Positions 34,701-45,125 of a DNA stretch of 64,000 nt are shown here, one piece after another; position 1 is the stretch's first letter, and the number at the start of each line of letters is the position of its first letter. The stretch comes from Sweltsa coloradensis (Eukaryota > Arthropoda > Insecta > Plecoptera > Chloroperlidae), in contig JAMZAV010002212.1 in NCBI GenBank assembly GCA_024449915.1, forward strand, positions 124,001 to 188,000, in the 5' to 3' direction. The position numbers were made by a program, and so were the translations under genes. Under the pieces are notes generated by a model that searched no databases, had not been told where the DNA came from, and saw nothing but the letters and a program-made list of their open reading frames with translations.

Positions 34701-37700
34701 GAAAATAAATAATTTTTTTTGTGTTTGGCCTGGCTAGCCGGCAACGAAGATGTTAGCCCAAGAAATGGAGTAGTGCGCTACTGCTCCCCTCAACCCGATT
34801 AAATGTTGGAAATAGGGTCTATATACAATAATAATGTACAGTTGGGCAGGGAAATAGATGATATTAATTGCTTTTGCTAACAGTACTACCTTCCTCCCTT
34901 CTCTGTGTAGTATGCACCTCTTCTTTATCAATCCTGCTCTCTTAAATTATAATATTTACCATACTCATAAATCTAGAATCTAAAACAAAATATTCACTCT
35001 TCACTTCATAGTTCAAACCAGGCAATATCTTTTAAATTAGCCTCCAGTACAACTTATAAAACAACTTAATAATCAAATGTACATTGTTGGTCAATAAAGT
35101 TGAGCAACTACTTTGCACGTTTAAGTAAACTCACCGGAGTACGTTCTCTTCAGTGAGTCGTAAGTAAAAAAACTGACTCCGGCGTATGGAATTACGCCCA
35201 GAATAGTCGGCACGTATCCTCTGTACAACGTCCTTGGTCCCTCTTCCACCCAAATCTTCACAAACACCTGTTGAATAACGAGAAGTAAGTTAGTGCAGAA
35301 AAATCAGTGAAAGTAGTGTTGCGGCCTTTATTCGCATAAATACAGTAGTGTTTCTGATTGACGGTAAATTAAAAAAGTGACCTTAAGTTTAAATTAACAT
35401 TTAATTTAGGGTAGAGTCTTTATTAAGTTTTTTACCACTTTGTGTCTTAGTTTTCTGTAATGTGGACAAAATGGGGCTTGTGTGGTTAGCGTATCTGCTT
35501 CCAATGCAGAAGGTTCAGGGTTCGATTCCCGTCAAAGTCAGAAGTTTTTTAACTTCTGAATTGGACTTAAAAGTCCATCAGTTCGTGTCTTAGGAGTTTG
35601 TAAACGGTGACTTTGGAGCCGTCCTAGCAACGAAGCACATAATAAATTCAGAGTTGTTCTGAATCGGCCTTGTTGATTCTGGCATTGATCCGCGGGTGTT
35701 CGCACTGTCCATACCACTGATTGCTATATTTCCTATTAAAAGTAGCGATCTTTGATTTGTTATCGCTCACTCGTCGATTTTGTCGGGGCCTACAGGGTTG
35801 GTTTGGTCGCTTTGATTTACTGTCCCCCACTGAAAATCAGTTATATAACTGAGTGGGTAGACTCTAAATACAATTTATTTATTTATTTAAGTAATATTTG
35901 GATTTTTCTTTCCTGTGCAGAGGGGCTATATTTAAATCTTGACAACTGATTTAAGAATTTGATAAAGTTCATTTAAATCAATAATATTTAATATAAAATC
36001 AATACAAACAAAACAAAACAGATTTAGGTAAGAAAATCACAACAAGGATTTGCAACATTACAATATTTACACAAAAACACTCGTATTATTCATAGCTACA
36101 TACTGCATGAAACTGAGAACAGAAGTCGTTCGGTTGATTGGCATGCAGACCACAAGCAAACATAAAATAAAATTTTACAACTAATTTCAAAATGCAATTA
36201 AAATAGACATTAGACATTAAACAATATTGTGAATCTATATAAATCACTATCAGTGCCCAACTTATTTAATAGGCGTTAAACAAAGAAATAGACAAACATT
36301 TGTTGTTGTTGAGTACCGTACTAGCAACACACCTGCCGCAGGGTGCTATACTGTTCTTTGGGAGTGACGGCCATCCGAGCACGAGCCAAGTCCAAGGGGT
36401 AGGTCAGGGACTGCGAGGTCACACCGGCCAGCGACCCGGCGAGGAGACGGGAAGTTGCGGTCGAACTGAACAGTCACAAGCAACAATACTGTTAAATGGC
36501 AGTTGTATACCATTAACTAGTTTAGTTTTAAGGTTAGAAGAGTTTTATGATATAATATTTAAAAAACTTAAGTGGAAAACAACTCTACTTTATATTAAAT
36601 AATTTATAAAAAATAAAGAGTAGTTTTCCCACTGCCTCCTAGATGTTGCTCGTGGTTCCTCGTTCCCTGCCTGGAGCCACGAGCAACATCTAGGAGGCAG
36701 TGAGTTTTCCACTAAAGTGTTTTAAACCATTAATTATGTTTAGTGACTATAGCAGTACTACATAGTGATTTATCAAGGGTGTAGATATGTTTAACAGCAA
36801 GACAAGTATCACTTTCAAGTAAAAGTTGCCAGCAGTGCTAATGACCATGAATTAATTATGCATAATTACTTTTCTGTGGTGATTACCAATTTGTTTTGAT
36901 TAAGAAGCATTAACATATAATTTACATACACAATATAATCTAGAAATTACAAACTCCAACCACACAAATACTATCAATTCCACTCACATGAGCGGTTCAC
37001 GAAAAAAAAAAAATTTATACGTTACCGGTACCTGGTATATTAAAATACCTGCAGAACATTCATCTTATTCACTATGAATTACAATATTAGAGTATTTGTA
37101 TACAACTCAAGCTAGTGTTCTAAACAACAAATAATATAATGCTTAAATATTAACAGGGTTTTATTTATAAGCTAGCCTACCTTAGTCTATGACTAAAATT
37201 AGCTACAATACTGAAAATCGAAGACTCCAAAATAAATATCAACTTAGGTAAACATAAGTAGGTTAGTAGTGACATAAATGGCAGTGTTTAAATTCCTCAC
37301 TAGCACCAAGGTCAATGGGTAGCCAGTTATGCAGGAGGTCATGCAAGAGGTACTTACCGTAATCAGCATTTGTGATAAATTTATTAAAAATATAAGATAT
37401 GCATGATGATCTCACTTTTTATTCGGGTCTGTATCTATATGAAGTAGTTTCTTCCATTGTTCATGCGCAGTGAATTGGATGGCTGCGTAAGGCACAATTC
37501 TTGCCATAGTGGCCGAGTTCCCTCGCCACAAGCTAAGAAGACCATTCTTTTTATATGAAGTGACCAAAAAGGAGTAAGCTCCTCTGACCGAATACGGTTG
37601 GTTAGATACTTGGAACATTATCTTCGTACGATCTAAAGGTGCAATAACAGTCTTGGCCAGTGCTCCAGCAATAGCACCCGCCATAAGGCTAGTAATTATC

Positions 37701-37816
37701 AAGTCGGCACTGGTAAGCTTCTGTTTCTTGTCGACGGAAGACATGAGGGAGGCAAGCTTACTAGACTCCTCCCGTAAAGTGGCATTGGCCAACTCTGTTA
37801 CTGTGCTGTGGCTCAT
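31605..37816 (-). CDS. SLC25A42: Mitochondrial CoA/adenine-nucleotide carrier, SLC25A42-type (5 exons)
   Basis: Coding exons in order are 37416-37816, 36333-36465, 35135-35267, 32969-33146 and 31605-31743, all with GT..AG introns and compatible phases. They total 984 nt, 327 residues plus stop, against about 318 for human SLC25A42. The start is the ATG at 37814-37816. The exon reaches up to an acceptor at 37833, so the transcript has at least one upstream non-coding exon that I could not locate. Three mitochondrial-carrier repeats are present, each with the PxDxx[RK] signature: PLDRTK, PLDLAR and PLDIVR. Family members exchange CoA, dephospho-CoA or PAP for adenine nucleotides across the inner mitochondrial membrane. 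The wording resembles the arthropod dephospho-CoA carrier. Every intron carries a repeat or hairpin, but the exons appear undamaged, so the gene is probably functional. Confidence 0.93.
31785..32456. mobile_element. hAT-type MITE in intron 4 of the carrier gene
   Basis: The ends TAGAGGTAGTGAAAAATGG and CCATTTTTCATTACCTCTA are flanked by perfect 8-bp duplications GTAATCAT at 31777-31784 and 32457-32464. It contains two copies of GGTGGAGGTGCCGG (about 32028 and 32049), the complement of the motif repeated in the MITE at 29474-30173. It is non-coding. It lies about 40 bp inside the intron, close to the exon 5 acceptor. Confidence 0.85.
32969..33146 (-). CDS. SLC25A42: Carrier coding exon 4 (repeat 3)
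   Basis: 178 nt between acceptor GTGTTTCAG and donor ATATACAG|GTGTGC. It encodes [20 protein letters not shown] and IVRRRMQTT, the repeat-3 signature region. Read-through past the donor gives a short unrelated tail, so the splice is needed. Confidence 0.93.
33449..34673 (+). mobile_element. GGATGAGCG-family element in carrier intron 3
   Basis: It starts TTGGATGAGCGTAGC and ends CGTTTGCGAAGCTTCCTAGT, with the inverted ACGCTCATCCAAC sub-terminal sequence just before the 3' hairpin. It is longer than the 765-bp copies because of an internal 430-bp duplication (33582-34011 and 34012-34441). Confidence 0.65.
33582..34441. repeat. Recent 430-bp tandem duplication
   Basis: The block beginning GGAGGCCTTCGATATCTCTG at 33582 restarts at 34012. 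By eye the two copies differ at only two or three positions, and both end in the same CGCGCGTTTATAGTTATTGC text. It is either a very young duplication or an assembly duplication. Confidence 0.9.
35135..35267 (-). CDS. SLC25A42: Carrier coding exon 3 (rest of repeat 2)
   Basis: 133 nt between acceptor TTCAACAG and donor TACTCCG|GTGAGT. It encodes [18 protein letters not shown] and [19 protein letters not shown], which aligns directly with the matching part of human SLC25A42. It ends in phase 1. Confidence 0.93.
35470..35892 (+). mobile_element. tRNA-headed SINE, copy C (carrier intron 2)
   Basis: The head reads GTGTGGTTAGCG (A-box-like), CTGCTTCCAATGCAG (anticodon-arm-like, loop TTCCAAT) and GGGTTCGATTCCC (B box). 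An unrelated body of about 320 bp and a (TTTA)n end near 35870-35890 follow. This is the best-preserved of three copies. It lies antisense to the carrier gene. Confidence 0.75.
36333..36465 (-). CDS. SLC25A42: Carrier coding exon 2 (start of repeat 2)
   Basis: 133 nt between acceptor GTTCAG and donor CGGCAG|GTGTGT. It encodes [20 protein letters not shown] and then [13 protein letters not shown], which carries the repeat-2 signature PLDLAR. It ends in phase 0. Confidence 0.92.
36631..36701. repeat. 29-bp-arm hairpin in carrier intron 1
   Basis: Arms 36631-36659 and 36673-36701 contain CTCCTAGATGTTGCTCGTGG and its complement with one mismatch, separated by 13 bp. In RNA the mismatch would be a tolerated G-U pair on one strand. 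It could be a tiny foldback element or a transcribed hairpin. Confidence 0.85.
37416..37816 (-). CDS. SLC25A42: Carrier coding exon 1 (N-terminus and repeat 1)
   Basis: It encodes a polar leader of about 40 residues, then the first carrier repeat with [16 protein letters not shown] and [20 protein letters not shown]. The upstream acceptor is TTTTCAG with the exon edge at 37833, and 17 nt of 5' UTR precede the ATG. The donor AATAAAAA|GTGAGA gives a phase-2 junction completed by the first base of exon 2. Confidence 0.92.
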
Positions 37817-38109
37817 AGCTCCATTGCTTAAAGCTGAAAACAAAAACAAAAACACTATTAAGTAGGTGTAGGCCTTTAACCATCATATAAAAGATTTATA
37901 ACTCATCATAGGTGGGCCTGTGGTTCATTGCCTGCATAATCAATCATCAAAGTAGGCTACTGCTTAAATTTGGTAGGAAGAAAGAAATATGCTCACTGAC
38001 TATAGACATTAATCGAATGGCAACAAAACATGGGCTATAGCACAGTATATACAGTAGCGAAACTTGCTAGCAAAACACGCTGTCAAACCGCCACGCGCGC
38101 CTCTAGCCA

Positions 38110-38227
38110 GAGTGAGACTCAACTAACGATGACTGGCCACGGCAGAGTCGATAAAGAAGTTTCCCCGTTGGGCAACGGGCAACTTTATCGACTCTGCTGT
38201 GGCCAGTCGTCGTTAGTTGACTCTCAC
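38110..38227. repeat. ~55-60-bp-arm hairpin upstream of the carrier
   Basis: Arms at about 38110-38170 and 38173-38227 are complementary over the AACTAACGATGACTGGCCAC region and the AGAGTCGATAAAG region, with few mismatches and almost no spacer. It lies about 300 bp beyond the first coding exon on the 5' side of the gene. A short downstream stretch (GAAGTTTCGCTACT) also occurs near 1998. Confidence 0.8.
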
Positions 38228-38830
38228 TTTAGCTTGTGTCGCGGCGGTACGCGCAGCCGACAACAACAGCAAATCACCCTGCAGGCAATGCATTGAAGTT
38301 TCGCTACTGTAAGAGATTGTTATACTGTGGCTATAGCCTATAAAATAAACTAGGCTATAGATCATATTGTAAACACAATTTACAAGGCGCTGTGGAGAGT
38401 ACGGGATCTGTAGGCCTACTGGATAGTTTCTGGCAACGGGGAAGTGGAAAATAATGTTTTTATTTGCATGTTCACATGATTGATGAATTTACTTTTTTTG
38501 CCACTAGCCCTTTGGGAACAATAGTCTTCTAGCCCGAGAGCATTTTAACAAGCCCGCAATCAAATAGGTTATATTGATGTAAAAAGAGAATACTTGAATA
38601 TTTTAAGTCACAATATTCGTCGGTTTTGACGTGTGGGTGGGAGTGACCGAAAACGAATTTTCACCATAATATTAATAATATTTCTCGATTTGGTTAGTCG
38701 GGAAACACTCCCGTAGGTGTAATTGTTATTATTTACTACAATTCAGAAATTAAAAAAGTCCTGAAAAAAAAGTCTTAAAGTTAAAGATGTATACCTAATG
38801 TTACTACAATTCAGAGATTAAAATGTACCC

Positions 38831-38902
38831 GTCCTGATGGTCTAGTGGTTAAGACGCCTGCCTGGAATGCGGGAGACCCGTGGTTCGAATCCCGGTTGGG
38901 GC
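38831..38902 (+). tRNA. tRNA-like sequence (pseudo-tRNA or SINE head)
   Basis: 72 nt fold as a cloverleaf. The acceptor is GTCCTGA/TTGGGGC with several G-U pairs, the D stem GTCT/AGAC, and the anticodon stem CCTGC/GCGGG with loop CTGGAAT. The B box is GGTTCGAATCC and the A-box-like sequence is TGGTCTAGTGG. The T stem has two mismatches. The loop would give anticodon GGA, but a serine tRNA should have a long variable arm, which is absent. TACTACAATTCA words flank it in inverted orientation, suggesting a repeat rather than a working gene. Confidence 0.4.
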
Positions 38903-40340
38903 GGACTTTTTGAATTTTTGAATTGTAGTAGGCCTAAATAATATTAATAATATTAGCCTAAATTAAGCAATTTTTATTTTGTTTAGGCCTACATATTTAG
39001 AACGATTTTTCATACTAGGTAGCACACTATTGGAAACTCGTAAGGTTATCGTCCCAAAATATTAAGATTTTTTGAATGGCAATTGGGAACTCTGGAAAAA
39101 GTGAAATGAGATTTTTACTACCCCTTGCAAAGTTTCACTAGCCTCGGGCGAGCGTTAATTTTGACCCCTGGTTGTGAGGGCAACACATACAGTTGGATTG
39201 TTTGGACTATTATGGGCAAGTATTCAAATGTGTATGTGTTGATGGCATTGTTACAAAACTGTCAATACATAAGTTTGCACAATGTAGGCCTAGTAAGTAG
39301 AAGGTGTAGGCCTACCTATTTTTGAATTGGGTATCAAATCTAATGTTAAAAATTATCGCGTTTTTTCCCTGCTGCGCATTTTTTCTAGACTGTACGAGAA
39401 ACTAACTAGAAAGTAATCTATCGCCGCCTACTTCAGCAATCTTACCATATTTATCACAAGCCCAGCATGGTTTATTGCTCAACAAATCCTCATACCTAAT
39501 CTTGTAGTATTTCTTACAGCTGCTGTCAAGGCTTAATGAAAAATCTCAGCTGGACATTGTCCACATTGACTTTGAGACTTGAGCACAAGTATTTGATTCA
39601 CAAGTTTTCTAAATAGATGCTACAAAGCGCTATTTTTTACTCAAAGCTAAGGTTTTCCAGCCCTGTTTTATTCTTAGGGCCTAACATATTATCTAGGCCT
39701 ACGTATTATTTTATTTATATCAATTTTAATTAAATCGATATTACGTACCTCTAGATATGGCATAATCATAATTGTGCTGCTTCAGATTAGACTGATATCA
39801 CCTAAGGAAGCTCACTTGGACCATTATTCTTTGTAGCCCCTACTTTACATTGAAAATTTACCATTGAGAATCTTTCACCACTTGAAGTTGACGTTTTGAT
39901 ATTTGTCAACCACAGCAAAATATGAAGTGACAAATTTTCTAGGACGCTGTCGTCTTAAAACGAGCAATTGACAAATTTAGCGAATGGTGTAATATTTGGC
40001 AGCTTTATCCTAATTCCTAAAATTAAAAAAAATGTGGTGTACGGGTAATTACTACTACTTTGAGGACCATTGGTGCAATTAATTTAAATTACCTAGACAT
40101 TAAGCAAAACCAGTAGTGTCATGGTGAGTGTAGGGTAGAGGACGTATATTATTATTATTGTTATTATTAGAATTAATATTATTTATTCCAACATGACCAT
40201 GAGTATGACCATGAACCATGACAATCACATTGCTAGTGGTAAAAATTAGAGCTTAGCCGCATAACACAAAGTGTCAGTGTGAAGTATATTCTTGGTAGGC
40301 CTCCAAATAAAGAAAAAACAATGACAAGTCAAAGAACATC
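38903..40340. other. No gene or repeat recognised
   Basis: Scattered TAGGCCTA words and a small ATT run near 40148-40168. No exon or bounded element seen. Confidence 0.35.
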
Positions 40341-40344
40341 TAGG

Positions 40345-40601
40345 TGCCCGTTAGGGCGCCGCAGCCAAGCCGCGGTGCGCTACACACTCAGGCACCTTAT
40401 ACAGCAAGCAGAGTTGGGGTGATTTCGAGGTGTCACCCAGCCATCATGAAACGTGATGTGAACTTGAAAACTATCAAAATCGAGGGGATTTAGGTACCCG
40501 ACAACACATGCCAAATTTGGTTGGGGTACGAGCATTCCTTCTTGGTGAAAATATGACTTGAAACATGCTCAAATCACTTTAAGGATGTTAGTTACTACTG
40601 G
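40345..40601 (+). repeat. CTA-containing interspersed repeat, copy 2, left part
   Basis: It matches 57290-57556 in inverse orientation (for example CCAAATTTGGTTGGGGTACG and AACTTGAAAACTATCAAAAT regions) and more weakly 3690-3965. It leads directly into the expanded CTA run. Confidence 0.75.
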
Positions 40602-41455
<854 letters not shown>

Positions 41456-42252
41456 TCTAATTCGTCAGTTTCAATTGCCCAGCGATTCTGACCAAATGGG
41501 TGGGGCTACAACGTTCATATTTAGCATGGACATTAAGGTAATAGTGATGTAGGCCTAATTCCCTTTGAAAGAAAAAGTTTTAAAAAATTGCTGGAAGGCT
41601 TCCAAATAAAGGTTTTAAAATAAGCCTTATATACAGGCATACAATCAACAAGTAACTATAGTTACGTGACAATAATCGCCTACATTGTTTACAAAAAGCA
41701 AGTCTTTGTACCACTATATTTTTTTCATTCTATTGTTAATTGGTAATACCATAGCAATTAAATCGACTTTGATAAACTTATTATATTTTAACAAATAATT
41801 TTGCAATGGAACTTGAAAAAGTAATGAGATCCCACACATAACAAAAACTTGTAAAAATACAGCCAAACCTTACACACTCAAAAGAAATGAGATCTAAAAA
41901 AAAGGGCCAAGCTCATCTACCCTTCCACATTTGCGCATTCTTAATTCATAAACGTACAGTGTCCCGTAACAACACCCTTGAAAAGCTTGGCAAAATAGAA
42001 TTTGCATGACCATTACGTTAAATCTAATTAGAAAAAAAGAATTTGGATGAACTATTACTTTTAAATTAATAGTTGCAAATTCTATTTTGCCAAGCTTTTC
42101 AAGGGTGTTGTTACGGGACACTGCACGTTTATGAATTAAGAATGCGCAAATGTGGAAGGGTAGATGAGCTTGGCCCTTTTTTTTAGATCTCATTTCTTTT
42201 GAGTGTGTAAGGTTTGGCTGTAGTTTTACAAGTTTTTGTTATGTGTGGGATA
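41456..42252 (+). repeat. CTA-containing repeat, right part, with 178-bp-arm palindrome
   Basis: 41456-41880 matches 56880-57290 in inverse orientation. Within it, arms at about 41828-42005 and 42074-42252 are nearly perfect inverted repeats with a spacer of about 68 bp. They share, for example, CCTTGAAAAGCTTGGCAAAA and CATTTGCGCATTCTTAATTC. No coding is seen. Confidence 0.8.
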
Positions 42253-42310
42253 TTAATATCACTTTGCAATCACAACAACAATTACCAGTCACCACTTACA
42301 AATGTTACAA

Positions 42311-43230
42311 ACTAGGAAGCTTCGCAAACGCTTTTTTTAGTCGCGTTGATGGATGAGCTTTTTTTAAGTTTTTAGTTTGCGTGGGATATCTTTACTTTTG
42401 CAAGTGCTTTGCTTTGCTGCCTACGCATTGTAGGTGATTGTTGTCAAGTTTCTATTGTTGGATGAGCGTAGCGAGCGAAGCGAAAACTTCAATTTCACTG
42501 ACCCCTCAAAAAATTTAGCTCGGTTGTTTTTTTGTGTTTTTTTGTGTTTTTTTTTTGTGTTTTGTCTGTTTGTTCGCACGATTCCGGGCAAACGGCATAA
42601 GCGATCTTGATGAAAATTTGACAGGACCTTTGAAATCTCTGAACTTAGACGTGCCACGTTTTTGGGTACAATCGAAGAAATATTTCTCATGAATATCGCA
42701 CTTTTACGATTTTTTTCGATTTTTAGTGCGATATTTTCGTGACATTTGGGCCGATTCTGACCAAACGGGTGGGGCTACAAGGTTCATATTTTACATGGAC
42801 ATTAAAGTTATGGTGATGTAGTACCTTGTGGAAAAAAAATGTTGAAAAAGTTAACCAGAACCATAAAATAAACGTACTTTTACGATTTTTTTCGGTTTTT
42901 AGTGCGATATTTTCGTGACATTTGGGCCGATTCTGACCAAACGGGTGGGGCTACAACGTTCATATTTCACATGAACATTAAGGTTATGGTGATGTAGTAC
43001 CTTTTTAAAGAAAAAGTTGAAAAAGTTAGCCAGAATCCATAGAAGAAAGGTTTTGATATGAGTTTTTTTGAGGTTTATAATAACCATTAAAAAGTAACAT
43101 TTGAAACTCGACAACAATCACCTACAATGCATTCACAAAGCACTTGCAAAGGAAAAGTGGTCCCACGCAAACAAAAAGCTTACAAAAACGCTCATCCATC
43201 AACACGGCGGGACTTTAGCGTTTTCCTAGT
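42311..43230. mobile_element. Inverted-repeat element of the CTAGG/GGATGAGC family
   Basis: It starts ACTAGGAAGCTTCGCAAACG and ends GACTTTAGCGTTTTCCTAGT, with inverted arms of about 140 bp (shared GACAACAATCACCTACAATG). An internal TTGGATGAGCG start lies at about 42461. A module with CCGATTCTGACCAAACGGGT occurs twice (about 42750 and 42930). No protein family is seen. Confidence 0.65.
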
Positions 43231-43261
43231 TACTTGTCAATTTGTTATTATTTACCGTTAA

Positions 43262-43605
43262 AAACTTATATTAAAAGCTTTATTTCTATGGATTCTGACT
43301 AACTTTTTCAACTTTTTCTTTCATGAAGACATAACCATTAGGCCTACCTTAAATGTATATGTAAAATATGAACATTGTAGCCCCACCCGTTTGGTCAAAA
43401 TCGGCCCAAATGTCACGAAAATATCGCACTAAAAATTGAAGAAAATCGTTAAAGTACGATATTCATGAGAAATATTTCTTCGATTGTACCCAAAAACAAT
43501 ACACCTCTAAGTTAAGAGATTTCGAAGGTCCCCTCCAATTTTCATTAAGATTGGATATGCCGTTTGCCTGGTAGAGAGCGAACAAACAGACAAAAATACA
43601 AACCA
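43262..43605 (-). repeat. Inverse fragment of the same repeat family
   Basis: It contains the GACCAAACGGGTGGGGCTAC module and the CTCATGAATATCG phrase on the minus strand. The fragment is cut at about 43605, where the LINE begins. Confidence 0.6.
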
Positions 43606-45125
43606 AAAAAAGATGAAGTAGAAGATGAGGAGGAAGAAGAAGAGCTCTCAGAAGAAGTTGAATTGGTACTGAAGGAAATGAAAAACGGGAAGGCACCCGG
43701 GGTGGATGAAGTAGTTGTAGACATGATTAAAGCAGCAGGAAAAGAAGGGGAGTACTGGATTTTCAGAGTGTTGACAGCAGCTTGGAGCGAGAAAAAGATT
43801 CCAAAGGATTGGGAAAAGGGTATTTACCAATGCTATTTAAAAAAGGTGACAACAAACAGTGTGGTAATTATAGAGGTGTCACTCTACTTTGCCATTGTGC
43901 CAAGCTGTATGAAAAAGTACTAGAAAAGAGAATGAAAGAAAAGGTGGAAAGAGGCTTGAGGGAGGAGCTACATGGTTTCAGAAGTGGACGGTCAACCGTG
44001 GACCTGATTTTCTCAATAAGACAACTCATGGGGCCAAAGAGAAAGGGAAAAGGGGGAGGAAGTATGGATGGTTTTTCTAGATCTTACAAAGGCCTATGTC
44101 CCACTCGAACACCCAAGTTGAGCAGAATCGGGCGTGGTATGGGTAGAGTGGGTGACCGCTCTGTCCTGAAACTCACGTATACCGCTGGTTAGAGCAGATG
44201 GAGGGTTTGAAAGCTAGTGTAATGGCTTCGTTCTCCTCGACGTCTGCTCGGCAGTCCGGGTTAGTGGAGGAACCTATATGACTGTCAAAGTTACACCGTC
44301 CTTTCGGATGGGACGTTAAGCCGTTGGTCCCCTTGGTACTTTTTGAAAGGAGTAGGCTACATGCCGGTACCGGGTTTCCCCTCCTCCCTTCTGTTCATAC
44401 TTCATCCTCATCTATCACCACTCATCGTCTCGATTAGCCAAAGTGCATAAATATGAGACGTTAAAAGCAATATCCAATCAAATCAACAAAGGCTTATGAT
44501 AGAATGCCCAGAGAGAAAGTTAGGGAATGCCTCCAAAAAAAAGAAGATTGATATATAAGATTGGTGGAAAGAGAACAGAGTATGTATGTAAAGAATGTGA
44601 GTTGCGTGGAAACTAGGGAGGGCAGAACGGATTGGTTTGAAGTAAAGGCAGGTCTCAAACAAGGAAGTGTACGCCTATTGTCACCGATGCTCTTCAATGT
44701 AATAGGCCTACTTGACGAGATATTGAGGAAAGTGGAGAGAGATGGGCCGGAGTCGTTCAGAACATTAATATATGCTGACGATAAACTTATAGGCCTATGG
44801 GGGAAGTCATGGGAAGAGGCACAGCACAAAGTGGAGAAATGGAATGAACGTACGGAAGAATTTGGACTAGAGATAAGCATTTACAAGAGTGAAGTGATGG
44901 TTATGGGGAGGTAGCAGAGGTCTGGGAATAGGACAAAGATTGTGATTAGAGGAGAAGAACTAGTAGAGACACAGATGTTTAAATACCTGGGCAGCATGAT
45001 CTCCCCCGATGGTAAAATAGACGCGGAGATTGCAAGGCGTACTGGTATCGCAGTGATTTTTCCAGTTAATGAGAAAACTGCTTCGGAAAAAAGAAGTTCC
45101 AAGGCGATGCAAACTTTTAATATAC
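43606..45125 (+). mobile_element. RTE-like LINE (LINE-A), 5' part, broken by a SINE
   Basis: Reverse-transcriptase coding spread over three frames. It holds an N-terminal RT region (MKNGKAPGVDEVVVDMIK, then LFKKGDNKQCGNYRGVTLL and GFRSGRSTVDLIF), motif A split by a SINE at 44099-44485, then LKQGSV, the catalytic YADD and FKYLGSMISPDGKID. The wording fits RTE-type LINEs. The endonuclease is absent (5' truncation), and frameshifts near 43840 and 44900 disrupt it. The coding continues at 51023 after a nested LTR element. Confidence 0.85.
44099..44485 (+). mobile_element. 5S-rRNA-derived SINE (SINE3-type)
   Basis: The 5' part resembles the second half of 5S rRNA: AAGTTGAGCAG (A-box-like), ATCGGGCGTGGTATGGG and GTGGGTGACCGC (C-box-like). 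The 3' part has CGGATGGGACGTTAAGCCG and an AATCAAATCA end. It is flanked by 13-bp duplications ACAAAGGC[C/T]TATG at 44086-44098 and 44486-44498, one mismatch apart. It inserted into RT motif A of LINE-A. Confidence 0.8.

Noticed and set aside
38831..38902. Functional tRNA-Ser(GGA)
   Set aside because: It lacks the long variable arm of serine tRNAs, has T-stem mismatches, and is flanked by repeat-like inverted words.
41990..42090. An invertible loop between the 42-kb and 56-kb copies
   Set aside because: The spacer looks flipped only if the copies are compared on the same strand. The whole repeat is inverted there, and the spacer orientation is unchanged relative to it.
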